From: Cacajao melanocephalus
Taxonomy: Eukaryota > Chordata > Mammalia > Primates > Pitheciidae
Assembly (NCBI GenBank): GCA_963573385.1
Contig: CAUYLG010075519.1
Span: 84,421 to 148,420, forward strand
Length of the DNA stretch: 64,000 nucleotides
Direction: 5' to 3'
A program made the position numbers and the translations under genes. Below the pieces are notes generated by a model, which was not told the DNA's origin, made no database searches, and saw nothing but the letters and a program-made list of their open reading frames with translations. Positions within the stretch are counted from its first letter, which is position 1; each line of letters opens with the position of its first letter. This document shows, in pieces, positions 52,630 to 64,000 of the stretch.

Positions 52630-52935
52630 GGAAAAAGCATTATAATGATGATGAAGACATTCAGAATTTCAGGGAAATGAATGATTACTTTGATATTCGA
52701 CACTTCTAAGCTAGAGAGGAGGAGAAAAAAGCTACAATCATGCTTTGCTCATATGAAAGCAATTCGCCATTTAGTGAACTGATTACCCTTCACGTCTAGT
52801 AAGCTTATGTATCTCAAAATGTGTCTTTCAGTTTTGTTTTAAATTTTGATTATAAGGTTGGAGTCAGCGAGAGGCCTGAGGGGAGAGTCACCTCCGAGGA
52901 GAGCTGTGTCAGAGTAGGAGACGAAAGAGGCTAGG
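52630..52935 (+). other. Intron 1, unassigned
   Basis: I see no exon or repeat family. Confidence 0.4.
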
Positions 52936-53484
52936 GTGGTGGGAGAAAGCTTACCCAGGCACCAGTGGTCAACAGAGGCCACGGGAGGTAGGAGAAAGCT
53001 TACCCAGGGCACCAGTGGTCAACAGAGGCCACGGGAGGTGGGAGAAAGCTTACCCAGGGCACCAGTGGTCAACAGAGGCCACGGGAGGTGGGAGAAAGCT
53101 TACCCAGGCACCAGTGGTCAGCACAGGCCACGGGAGGTGGGAGAAAGCTTACCCAGGGCACCAGTGGTCAGCACAGCCCACGGGAGGTGGGAGAAAGCTT
53201 ACCCAGGGCACCAGTGGTCAACAGAGGCCACGGGAGGTGGGAGAAAGCTTACCCAGGGCACCAGTGGTCAGCACAGGCCACGGGAGGTGGGAGAAAGCTT
53301 ACCCAGGCACCAGTGGTCAGCACAGGCCACAGGAGGTGGGAGAAAGCTTACCCAGGGCACCAGTGGTCAGCACAGGCCACGAGAAGTGGATGAAAGCTTA
53401 CCCAGGCACCAGTGGTCAGCACAGGCCACAGGAGGTGGGAGAAAGCTTACCCAGGCACCGGTGGTCAGCACAGCCCATGGGAGG
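52936..53484 (+). repeat. Minisatellite, 11 copies of a 49/50-bp unit
   Basis: Each unit carries gggagaaagcttacccagg followed by caccagtggtca and a variable caacagaggcc or gcacaggcc segment. Unit starts (gagaaagc) fall at 52943, 52992, 53042, 53092, 53141, 53191, 53241, 53291, 53340, about 53390 and 53439. Spacing is 49 or 50, depending on a gg/ggg length variant. Two main variant types alternate. Open frames of 101-207 codons on the + strand arise because the unit has no stop in most frames. They are unlikely to be translated. It probably varies in copy number between individuals. Confidence 0.97.
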
Positions 53485-53707
53485 GCCTCCTTGTGGTGGG
53501 GATCACTGAAGCAGAGAAGGCAGAGCCAACAGCCGTGCATAGAACTGGCACGTGATTGAGAACCAGCGTGGAACACTGCGAAGACACTTCAGGCCTAGGT
53601 GCGAGTGTCTGGCTGTCAGACCGAGGGACGCATGTGGCAGCTTAAAGGGACTTGCAGGGCCATCCTTGAGTTTCCAGCCTCTGTCCCAGGCTGCTTAGGT
53701 GGCCAGG
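53485..53707 (+). other. Intron 1, unassigned
   Basis: Single-copy-looking sequence up to the tandem duplication boundary. Confidence 0.4.
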
Positions 53708-54169
53708 CTGTGTATGCCAGCACTGCAAGGAGCCACTTAGATGTTGAAAAGTATCAGGCCACGTTATGGGCTGATTTGTACACCCCAGAACTCGTGTGTT
53801 GACGCCCTACCCTCCAATATCTCACAATGTGACTATGTATGGAAAGGAGCTTTAAAGAAGGAAGGAAGGTAAAATGAGGACACTAGGGTGGGTGCTAATC
53901 CAGTATCGCTAGAATCTTTATAAGGAGAGGAGATTAGGCTGTGTATGCCAGCACTGCAAGGAGCCACTTAGATGTTGAAAAGTATCAGGCCATGTTATGG
54001 GCTGATTTGTACACCCCAGAACTCGTGTGTTGATGCCCTACCCTCCAATATCTCACAATGTGACTATGTATGGAAAGGAGCTTTAAAGAAGGAAGGAAGG
54101 TAAAATGAGGACACTAGAGTGGGTGCTAATCCAGTATCACTGGAATCTTTATAAGGAGAGGAGATTAGG
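53708..54169 (+). repeat. Exact-boundary tandem duplication, 2 x 231 bp
   Basis: Unit 1 (53708-53938) and unit 2 (53939-54169) differ at about five positions (for example cacg/catg and gacgcc/gatgcc). Each spans about 62 bp of flank plus the first part of an MLT1-type LTR. The junction shares AGG with both outer ends, a 3-bp microhomology. Confidence 0.95.
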
Positions 54170-54380
54170 ACCCAGATGGGCACAGAGGGAAGACCACGTA
54201 TGGGCAGGGGAAGGCGGCTGTCCGCAAACCAAAGAGAGAGAGGCCTCAGAGGAGACCAACCCTGGTGACATCTTGATCTCGAACTCCCAGTCTCCAGAAC
54301 TGTAGGAACCCAGATTTCTTTTGTGTGAGCTCCCCAGCCTCTGTTACTTTGTCATGACAGGCACGGGGAAGCAATAGACA
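53768..54380 (+). mobile_element. ERVL-MaLR LTR (MLT1-type), sense, internally duplicated
   Basis: Landmarks: ctgatttgtacaccccagaa, tctcacaatgtgactatgta, taaggagaggagattaggac, gaggcctcagaggagaccaa, cagtctccagaactgtagga. The LTR's 5' portion appears twice because of the 231-bp duplication. Confidence 0.82.
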
Positions 54381-54515
54381 CAGGATCGTGACACTAGGCT
54401 GCCAATGGAAGAACGCGGGCTTTTTTTTTAGCACAGCCCACTTCCATGACCAAGCCTGCTTACTGAGCCTTTCTGCTGACTTCTGCCCTGAAATTGAGGC
54501 GGTCATGGTATGACC

Positions 54516-54828
54516 GCTTCCTAGAGCTGCTTTAACAAAGTTGGATGCTCAGAGTTTGAAATGCAGTTCTGGGCAGGGCCATGGTCTCTGAAGTCTCCAG
54601 GGGAGAACGGGTTCTGCCCCTCTCCTCCACCTTCTGGTGTGGCCAATAGTCCTCGGTATTCCTTGGCTGGCAGATGCATCGCTCCAGCCTCTGCTTCTGT
54701 TGTCACAGGGCATTCTCTGCGTCCCCCCTCTGCCTCTCCTTCTTATAAGGACGCCAGCCATATTGAATTAGGGCCCACCTTAATGACACCATCTTAACTT
54801 GATTACATCTGCAAAGACCTTATTTCTT
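54516..54828 (-). mobile_element. ERVL-MaLR LTR (MLT1-type), antisense, truncated
   Basis: Landmarks: cttcctagagctgctttaac, ttccttggctggcagatgca, cttataaggacgccagccat, agggcccaccttaatgacac, tctgcaaagaccttat. It is cut off where the L1 3' end begins. Confidence 0.78.
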
Positions 54829-55083
54829 TTTTTTTATTCCATCTTTTTTTATTGTACTTTAGGTTCTCGGGTACATGTGTGGATCTTGCAGGGTTGTTGC
54901 ATAGGTACATACATGGCAAGGTGGTTTGCTGCCTCCATTCCCCCATCATCAATATCTGGCATTTCTCCCCACATTATCCCTCCCCACACTCCACACCCCC
55001 CACAGTCCCTCCCCTAGTGCCCCCAAAACTGACCCCAGTGTATGATGCTCTCCTCCCTGTGTCCATGTGTTCTCATTGTTCCC
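54829..55083 (-). mobile_element. L1 3'UTR, antisense, 5'-truncated
   Basis: T8-type start, then ttgtactttaggttctcggg, tacatgtgtggatcttgcag, and ctgtgtccatgtgttctcat at its end. It has a C-rich expansion (ccctccccacactccacacc) and is only about 255 bp. Confidence 0.88.
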
Positions 55084-56049
55084 TTTTAAAATCCGGAAGA
55101 GGAAGAGAGGCATTCCTTTCTTTCGTATGGAAGACAAACTGGCTCTGGTATTTTGAGGACTCTGGAAGACAGGGATGCTCCTGTGTTTCTTAGTCCTGTG
55201 TTTCAGGGGATGATGAGATTCAGCACATTGCAGCAAATCCTGTGTATCTTCTGGGAACTACAGGAAATAGCTGAGAAAGACCTTGAGGGGGTTGGAGGTC
55301 TTGTAAGGTGGGTGGCTCAACAGTCAGATGGGGGAAAATAGTTACTGCTTTCCTGAGTGCTTGTCATTCACCCAAGTGACCTGTGTGCTTCAAAACTTCC
55401 CATCCGTCAAAATGCAAATTAAAATACTAGGGGTGGATATTTCTCTCCTGTCTTCTGGCTAGCCTGTGTTCTCAAATAAAGGTAGGCTAAAGTTCTTTTC
55501 CTCTTCAGGGAAAGGGAAAGTGGAGGAGAGGCTAATGCTAGGTTAGAAAATGGAAGACAACCTTGGCTCAGGAAGTAGAAAGGCAGAGACCCAAGTACTC
55601 TTCCAGCCTAGTTTCTCCACCAATGACAAAATGCGTACCAGTTAACTCTTTGTCTTGGAAATCTTGGTTATACATAGAACTCAGAATTATCTCTGTTAAT
55701 ATACAAACCAGAGAAGACGTTTGCCATCCAGTGCTAACAAGCTGTAGTCAGGATAGAGGTGGATTTGAGTTTCATGGCTGGACTCCTAGTACTAGCAGCT
55801 AGCTAGTTGCACAGGCTAGCCCTATCATTTGAGTACCCTTTCAACATGACATATTTATATGCCCAGTTGAACTTTGGGGACCCTATTTATTACATTATGG
55901 TGGAGTTTTAAACTTCTCTACAGTTCTGTGAAGTAGTTACTACTTTTATTCCCATTTTACCACCATGAAATTCTAAGATTAAGTAATTTGCTCAAAATCA
56001 CACAGCTAGCAAGTGTACACTTAGGCAATCTAAGACCATAATGTGTTCT
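55084..56049 (+). other. Intron 1, unassigned, with MIR relic
   Basis: No exon recognised. A sense MIR core lies at about 55895-56010. Confidence 0.4.
55895..56010 (+). mobile_element. MIR SINE relic, sense
   Basis: ttattcccattttaccacca, then agtaatttgctcaaaatcac with acagctagcaagtg, matches the MIR core. Confidence 0.72.
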
Positions 56050-57425
56050 TTTAAAGCAATTCTTTGTTAATGAGTAATATACATATAGAAAAATATATAC
56101 GTCCTAAGTGTACAAGTTGATGAACTTTCACAAACTGAATACCATGTGTAATCAGCTCCCAGATGAAGAAACAAATCACTACCAGCATCCTGGAAGCCCT
56201 CTCATGTCCCTTTCTAGTCACCATCCCTGGCAAGGGCAACTGCTCCCTTGACTTGTAATTGCATAAAGTAGTTTAACAGTTTTTGTACTTCATATAAATA
56301 GAATTTTACAATATTCTCTTCTATGTCTGGCTTCTTTTATTCAACACTGAAAATCACTCATGCTCTTGCATGTTACAATGATATCCATGCTGTTTTAGTT
56401 GGTTCATGCCTGTTGCTGTGGTGTTTAGTTGTTTGAATATACTCTGTTCATTATGCCATTGGTGGGCATTTGGGTAGTTTCAGGTTTGGGCATTGATGAT
56501 AGTACTGCTATGAATATCCTAACGTATACCTTTTGATAAATATATTTATACGTTTCTGTGGGCATTTACCTAGGAGTGGAGTTGCTGTGTTATACTTAGC
56601 CCGTGTATGTTTATGTTCATCTTCAGTAGGTACTGGCAACCAGTTTTCCAAAGTGGTTGAACCAATTTACTCTGCTTTCATTATAGACGTTTCATTTGGT
56701 GGATGTGGAAAAGTAGACATCATGCTGTAGTTGATTTTAATTTTCTTTTCCCTGTACATTTTCATATGTTTGTTGGTGATTCTATAGTCTCTTTTATGAA
56801 GATTCTGATCTAGTCTTCTGTTCTTTTTCCTATTGTGTTATCTCTTCTCATTACCACTGTGCAAGAGTTATCTATAAATTGTAGATGTGAATTCTTTGTT
56901 GGATATGTATCGTGAATATGTTCTCCCCTTCTTTGGATTGTCTTTCATTTTCTTATGGTGTCCTATGAAGACTCTATGAAGAATGGACATGTACTAAACT
57001 TTAACACAGATTAGTTTACCTATTTTTTTTTAATGGCTAGCACTTTTTGCTATCACTTTCAGAAGTCTTTGCCTACCCCATGGTCATGAAGGTGTTTTCT
57101 TCTGTTTACTGTTTCCTTTTTACATTTTGATTTGTAATATATCCGGACTTGATTTGGATGCATGGTGTAAAATTGGGAATAAAAGTATATTTTTTTCTAT
57201 ACAAATATTCAGTTGGTCCAGCACTATTTTTTGAAAGGTCCATATTTTCCCCATAGCACTGTAGTGTCACTTTTTCTCATAAATCAGATAACCTTACAAG
57301 TTTAAGTTTGTTTTGGACTCTATTCTGTTTTGTTGGTCAGATAGCCTGCTTGTCCACAGACTGTCCTGTTCACCAATGTGCTGCTATATGAACCCACTTA
57401 TACTTGCTAGGATTGTGCGACCTGG
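56050..57425 (-). mobile_element. Old L1M 3'UTR / ORF2 end, antisense
   Basis: Antisense L1 landmarks: agttgatgaactttcacaaa, atttacctaggagtggagtt, ttccaaagtggttgaaccaa, and ttggtccagcactattttt in the ORF2 C-terminal region. Confidence 0.78.
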
Positions 57426-60400
57426 AGAAATATGGATTATAAACAATATTTTAAATATTGTCTTATAAATTCATTTGCACATAATAAAGTAAAAATAATA
57501 TATGAGGTGATATATTACTATTAAATTCATTTTCATCTTTTCCCACTAAATAAATCATACTTTATTTCATTTGTTTAAGAGAAGTATCTGCATTCTAATT
57601 CTTCCTGAGTTTTCTCTTATTTTCAAGGGGTTTCCAATCATCTGCCAGATACCTTCTTTTCATTTTGCTCCAAATTCAACTCACTTCTGGGATGCAATGG
57701 ACACAAAATTCTCAGAAACTCCATATTTATTTGTTGAAATGTACATTTTAACTATAGAAAGTTTATTAACTTTATTTCTGGATTTCCCAATTTGCTACTG
57801 CACAGATCTCTGCAACACTGAAATGCTGAACACTGCATCAGTGAGCTTCTTGAAAAATGCCTGATGTAGGTTACTCAGGCCTGAAAAGAATTTCTCACCT
57901 TATTTTCTGTGATTTATCAGTAGGAGGGGTTATATAGATAATTTTTGCTTTTGATGGGAAGTAGAAAACTTCTAGTTTGATGGTTAAGTGAAAGCATCGC
58001 CCATTTTGCAAAGTCATTGACTCATTATTGCATTGTTAAAACTCCTCTTTTCTCCCACTCCCATCTATAGCAGCCTGCAATCTTCCTGATAACTATTTCC
58101 TTATTTGGGTGTTACTCTTGGAAGTCTGTTCCATATAATATGAAAAAGAATAAAAGCAGCTGCTCATTTTACATGTATAGTTTAAGGATAAGTAAAATTA
58201 AGAGATGGCAAGATGTGAACAAACCTTAAATGAGCTTCCTCACTCCTACCTTCTTTCTGAAGACATACATAATGAGTCTTTATACTGTTTCCTTTCAAAT
58301 TACAAATGTCAATGAGATAAAGGTGACTAACACTAGAATTTAATTTGGATCAAACATTTTTTAAAGAATTAATGCTTCTGTAAGGCTTAGTTATAACTTA
58401 AAGTGGCCATCAGGTACTATTCTTCTGCTTTCAGCAAGACATTGTGATGGGTTCTGTTTTTGAGGGGGCCTCGAATATTGATAAAATAATTTGTATAATT
58501 ATGTAAAATATGATTTCTTTTATGGGCAGCTAAGTCTGTGAAAATTTTGGCCAATGACATATAAGTGGAAGTATAATGTGAGATTTCTCCGATACCTCTT
58601 TTCAAAGGGAAGACCTTTATCCTGTGGCTAGGATCTTGGATGTGATGGCAGCTGTCTTGTTACTATGAAGATGAAGGACAGATTTTGGGGAGTTGGAGAG
58701 TTAGAAAAAGCCTGGATCCTAACCATATCAGTTCGGGACTGCTAATTCTAGAAACCCATCTCTATTTTGTTCAGGCCACTTCTTTGGGTTTTCAGTTATA
58801 TGCAGCTGATCCTTACCTTAATAGAAATACTATTTTAATATGGATTTAGACTGGACTGTTTCTGACAATATTTTTTTTTTCTTTAGGAGGTATGGGTCCC
58901 TTGCATGTGTGTGTGTTCTTGCACATACTTTGTTCAATACTTACCTACCACAAGGCTGTAAGAAGAATGATGATAAATATAAACGTCTTTGGCAGAGAGA
59001 TCTTGAATGGTGCTAGACTTGGGGTAACAAAACCTACTTGGACTCTTTAGCTGAAGCCTTTCGTGATGTTTTTCTCGATTAATTAACTTAGGCTTAGGAA
59101 AGGGTAGGCTTGAGGGCTATTTTTTCTTTAGAATCCCCCCTGGTGAGAGAGGACACATACTAAAACAAGGCTATCTCCCTTGAGTAGAAGATTGAATTTT
59201 CTAACTGCAGCAGTGGATGGAGATGTGCACTGGAAAAAAAAAATGAAGAGTGGATATGTTTCAGAGGGGAGAGGAGGTTGGTTCTTGAGATAGGGTTGTG
59301 AGTGTGTCTACTATGGCAGCTGAGGAAAGTTCTGGCTTTATGCCTTTTTAAATTTGCATTTTCTTAGGATTGCAGTACTGAAGTTTTATCTTTTTATTTT
59401 CTGCTTTGCAGTTTGTCTGGTTGCCCATAGTTTCTCAGTACCTAAAACTTGTTATGCAAAACCTCATGTTGTTGTGGTTGAAGGGAATTAAGAGATTAGT
59501 CCATAAGGGAAAGGATGAGCTTTCCCATATCAGCCCTCAAGTGAGGTCAGCACTATCAAGGATAAGGGTACTTTAAAGATGCAAGGTCTGACCATCATGA
59601 CGCTAGCAGATGCCTAAGGAGGGGCTGAAGGGGATGGGAAGAAACCCTGCTTAGCCAGTGACTTGGGTGGATAGGAGAAAAGTCTCATTTGCTCCCAGAT
59701 TCCTTTTTCTCAATTTACAAAAGAAAGTCAAGTCTCTTAAATATTCAGATCACATGTTACGATCATGCATTGCTTGGTGCATTGCCCTTGGATTTATAAA
59801 CTTTTAGGTCAGACAAAGGAATAATTTGAAATCCTGGTGCAGGTGTTGGGAGAGTGGATATTCCAATGGCTGATAACAGAGTATTTTATAAGTTGGCAAC
59901 AAATTCTTTGCTTTCAAAAGCACTGAATGAAAGCTTATTTGAAATGTCCACCAATAATTATTGAAACCGAGTTTGGATGATATATTACTGTGTTATTTTG
60001 GCCAATATCTAGCAAGGAGTTTAAAATATTGAGTGAAATTGTTATATGAGAACTCCTTTCATTCTCTTCCACTTATTTTTATGAATATCTTAGCCTGAGT
60101 TCTCAAAAATACAAAGCCAAAACCAAAGCTCAGCTTCTAATATTTTATTTGGTTGGGTGAATGGGTGAATTCCAGATCATTGAGAGTGAGGAACAAAGTA
60201 AAGTGAGGTGGTGAAGGATGGAAGCACATACAAGATGATGCATTATTACACTGGCCACAGTCTAAACCTGGTTGGTTATTCAGTTTCATGGGCTATTTCT
60301 AGAGAGATTGTTTGGGATCACTGTGTCTCATAACAGTTTGTTTGGAAGAGGAAGGGAGAGGAATTTATTTATGAGCTCCTGACCATATCCTGCCTCTCTA

Positions 60401-60429
60401 GTAAAAGGGAACAGTAATTGTTCACTGCT
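57426..60429 (+). other. Intron 1, unassigned 3 kb
   Basis: AT-rich, with no exon, repeat family or RNA gene recognised. Short frames only (for example 57571-57864). This is the longest stretch with no repeat I can name. Confidence 0.4.
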
Positions 60430-60850
60430 AATTGACATGGTAAGTGTGCTGGCTGTACCTCTCCACTGAGAGTTTATTAGACTCCATATTGCCTGTTATC
60501 TTTCCAATGAAAGTGAAGGCAGGGTATGGTTAGGAGCCCATATCTTATGAGCATTAACTGCATACACTTCTGGATTACGTACACAGACCTTTTGGGCAGT
60601 TTTAGAAAAGTCAGAGTCTTCATGAATTACAGTAATGGGGAGGTACTGGAACTGGACTGCAGCTGCTGGAATGGGAATGGGTTGGTAAGGTAAGACTTGG
60701 CTTGTGCATGGGAGAGACTGAGGCACCAGGGATGTTAATTGATACAATAAGTGTGCTGGCTGGGACTCGCCATTAAGAGTTTGTTAGGCTCCATATTGTC
60801 TCTTGTAAAGGGTAACAGGGGAAGGTTCTATGGGCAATTACTGTGAGTGA
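60430..60850 (+). repeat. Local direct duplication, about 307-bp offset, diverged
   Basis: The block beginning aattgacatgg at about 60430 (agtgtgctggct, gagagtttattagactccat, attg) recurs from about 60737 (agtgtgctggct, aagagtttgttaggctccat, attg). Divergence is moderate. The family is not recognised. Confidence 0.7.
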
Positions 60851-60880
60851 AATTTCTCAGCAATTCTGTTTATTATCTGT

Positions 60881-60948
60881 CTGTCTGTCCATCCATCCAT
60901 CCATCCATCCATCATCTGTCCGTTCATCCATCTATTTATCTATTGAAA
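60881..60948 (+). repeat. (CCAT)n / (TCTG)n microsatellite
   Basis: tctgtctgtctg, then a run of six or so ccat units, then tccatctatttatctatt. Confidence 0.93.
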
Positions 60949-61289
60949 GAATAGAATATTCATCCAGAGGTTTCATAAACTCATTGGAAAAAGAAAGAAT
61001 ATAGCCCAATCCATCTCATTTAGAGAAACTTTCCATTAAAACTTTACTTTTTTGGTTTAATATTTATAGAATTTATAAGGCATTTATGTTGTTTTGATTA
61101 ACTCTGTACTACTGTTGAATGACAACTCAATGTAGAAAAATTTTAACATCTAGATCCTTATATAAAATTTACATTTTAATTTATATTATTGTACAGTTAT
61201 GGGATAATCAAGAAAATATTATAAACAATAAATATTTTTAGGTTAGGTTAAAATTCTTATTGGAGTAGTGGAATGTATATAGCTGTTAA
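60949..61289 (+). other. Intron 1, unassigned AT-rich
   Basis: I see no exon or repeat family. Confidence 0.4.
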
Positions 61290-61334
61290 AGAAGAATTAA
61301 AAAAAAACAGTGTAGAGGTTCCTCAAAAACTTAA

Positions 61335-61712
<378 letters not shown>

Positions 61713-61897
61713 TTGAACAGGTATTTGCACACCAATGTTTGTAGCATTATACATAATAGCCAAAAGGTGCAAACGATCTAATTGTCTATTCATAAATGAA
61801 TGAATAAATAAAATGTGGTATATATATACATGATGTCATTGTATGAATTTTAAGGCCAAATATATACAATGTAATTCAGCCTTAAAAAGGAAGGAAA

Positions 61898-62200
<303 letters not shown>

Positions 62201-62605
62201 AAGGAAGGAAAATCTGACACATACTACAACATAGATGAACCTGGAAGACATTATCCTAAGTGAAGTAAACCAACCACAGAAAAACAAATAGTGTATGATT
62301 CCACTTATATAAGATGTCTAAAATTGTCAAATTCATAAAAGCAGAAAGTGGAATGGTGATTACCAAGGGCTGGAAGGAGGTGGAATGGGGAGTCATTGCT
62401 TAATGGACACAAAGTTTCAGATTGAGATGAGGAAAAAATTTTGGAGATGGATGATGATGATGATGATTGCACAACAATGTGAATGTACTTGAGGCAATTT
62501 AAATTTAAAAACGGTAAAAATAATAAATTTCATGTTATGCATTTTACCATCGTAAGATGAATTCATTCATGTAATAAAAATTGGATACCAGTGGGTATTA
62601 AAAAA

Positions 62606-62700
62606 TTGTAATTCCTATTTTATTAAATCTAAGGTGCTACTAGTACTTTTGTTTCACTAAGAAAATTCTGTAACTGATACTGACCTGACTTTTAAAAAAT
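62606..62700 (+). repeat. Direct repeat arm 1 (pairs with 63585-63672)
   Basis: ttgtaattcctattttatta followed by aatctaag, then tttcactaag and aaaattctgtaactgatact. The same blocks recur 979 bp downstream with substitutions. Confidence 0.85.
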
Positions 62701-62904
62701 TACTTACTTAGAAATTTTATTCTATACATATTGAAAAAAATCTTTTAGATTTATTTGGATCTTTACCATCAGTTATGCTTGTGCATATGTGAAAATATGA
62801 ACAAAGCAAATTGGTTAAGGTATTGCAAAATCTTAATATACAATGTCTCAGCCTTTGAATGTATGTTTTGGCTCAGTTGTTGATGTTTGGGCTTTTCCCA
62901 CATT

Positions 62905-63137
62905 ATTTTCCTCTGAGCCATCAGAGTTTGGTGGTACAACCTTCTTTACTCCCTCCCCTCCCTCCCCTTCCTCCCTTTCTTCCCTTCCTTCCTTCCTTCC
63001 TGTGTTTTCCTCAGAGCCATTGAGAGTTTGGTGCTACAGTCTCCCCTCCCCTCCCCCCCTCTATTTTCCTCTGAGTCATCAAGAGTTTGGTGCTACAGTC
63101 TTTCTTCTTCCTCCTCTCCCCTCCCTCCCTCCCTTCT
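62905..63137 (+). repeat. Three tandem copies of a 36-38 bp motif, each with a pyrimidine tract
   Basis: The motif ttttcctctgagccatcagag, followed by tttggtgctacag, starts at about 62906, 63004 and 63064. Each copy is followed by a C/T-only tract of different length (about 55, 20 and 40 bp). Confidence 0.88.
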
Positions 63138-63412
63138 TGCTTCGTTGCCCAGGTTTGAGTGCAGGGGCACAATCATCATTAATTGCAACCTCAAACTCCT
63201 GTCTCAAGGTATCCTCCTGCCTCAGCCTCCCAAATACTTGGGACTACAGATGTGTGACACTGCACTCTGGCTAATATAAAAACATTTTTTTAATTTTTTG
63301 TAGAGATGGGAGTCTCACTTTGTTACCCAGGCTGGTCTCAAACTCATAGGCTCAAGTGAGTCTCTCATCTTGACTTCTCAAACTGCTGGGATTACAGGTG
63401 TAAGCCTACAGC
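63138..63412 (-). mobile_element. AluJ-like SINE, antisense
   Basis: Old diverged antisense Alu: cgttgcccaggtttgagtgc, cctcagcctcccaaatactt, tgctgggattacaggtgtaa. Its poly-T end has merged into the upstream pyrimidine tract. Confidence 0.85.
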
Positions 63413-64000
63413 ATTTTAAAAAATTTTCTTCTAAGTCACTGATACCCACAAGCATGCCTGACACTTGACTAGAGCAATAATGATAGTCATCCCAATTTCA
63501 GAGATCTTAAAATTTGAAATAAGAAAGCACAATACTTGGAATCCATTGAATATATTTAAATGAATGAGGTAATAGTTCAACTCATTGTAATTCCTATTTT
63601 ATTAAATCTAAGCTACCACGATTGCTTCTGTTTCACTAAGAGAAAATTCTGTAACTGAAACTGACTGACTTTTTTAGTATGCATTTCTAATATTTCAAAC
63701 ATGCTAAAAATTAGATCCTTTGCAACCATAAAAGTTATGATGAAAATGTTAATTTCTACCAAATACATTGGTGAAGGAGTACATCATTTTTTTCAGAATT
63801 CCTTTAAGAGATAAGAATACTCTCATGAAGAAGATGAACCATGAAGTGATGAAAGACTAAAAATTGAGTTACATAGTATTTTATTTAAATGCTATTTAAA
63901 TATTTTGGTTACTTTTTGGCTGGAGATTATAACTTATGATAAATTATCAGTTTGTAGGTTACATGAAATTAATTTAGACAAATTCAGATAAAGGAAATGT
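63413..64000 (+). other. Intron 1 to window end, with direct repeat arm 2
   Basis: AT-rich. Positions 63585-63672 are the second copy of the 62606-62700 repeat. No exon is seen before the end of the window. Confidence 0.5.

Noticed and set aside
52936..53559. 207-codon repetitive frame that looks like a repeat protein
   Set aside because: The unit length alternates 49 and 50 bp, so no frame is kept by selection. There is no start context, and it lies in a minisatellite within an intron.

Overview
This is a window of primate nuclear DNA. It has dense Alu insertions of several ages, L1 fragments from old L1M types to young-looking 3' ends, MIR and L2 relics, ERVL-MaLR/ERVL/ERV1-type LTRs, processed pseudogenes and long simple repeats. 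Almost nothing in it is protein-coding. The only functional exon I can support is the first coding exon of ENPP6 (46084-46324, + strand). It encodes the signal peptide and the first metal-binding and nucleophile residues of the choline-specific glycerophosphodiesterase, and it ends in a strong splice donor. Six of its 81 residues differ from the human protein as I remember it, which points to a non-human anthropoid primate. This rests on memory and not on an alignment.

Layout. 1-45.9 kb is sequence upstream of ENPP6, with no gene I can support. It holds a COX5B processed pseudogene (1.9-2.3 kb, +) bracketed by two copies of an 85-90 bp sequence. Next come a duplicated MaLR LTR tail with AT-rich arrays (4.3-5.3 kb), a probable ERV LTR (7.35-8.0 kb) and an RPL6 processed pseudogene (9.4-10.2 kb, -). 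A nested L1/LTR/L1 composite lies at 12.9-14.9 kb, and a 1.3 kb GATA-type array at 22.1-23.4 kb. At 23.8-24.6 kb one LTR sits inside an oppositely oriented LTR of the same family. A solo MLT2A-type LTR follows (24.95-25.5 kb), then an L1 ORF2 relic containing an inverted L1 5'UTR/ORF1 block (28.1-30.3 kb), a 5 kb stack of antisense L1s (32.4-37.6 kb), and homopyrimidine tracts at 42.8 and 43.95-44.3 kb.

45.9-46.3 kb is the ENPP6 5' end. Everything from 46325 to the end is ENPP6 intron 1 as far as can be seen, since no second exon is recognised. The intron holds a young-type L1 3' end with a clean 10-bp target-site duplication, an L2 relic, an 11-copy 49/50-bp minisatellite (52.94-53.48 kb), a recent exact-boundary 231-bp tandem duplication inside an MLT1-type LTR (53.7-54.2 kb), and an L1 3' end split by two Alus (61.3-62.6 kb). 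There is also a cluster of small local duplications (60.4-63.7 kb).

I found no CRISPR, operon, phage or other prokaryote-style system, no tRNA or rRNA gene, and no convincing novel protein gene. The long open frames in the GATA array, the pyrimidine tract and the minisatellite follow from repeat periodicity. The interest here is structural: nested insertions and recent duplications. Subfamily names and boundaries are by eye and need RepeatMasker-type confirmation.
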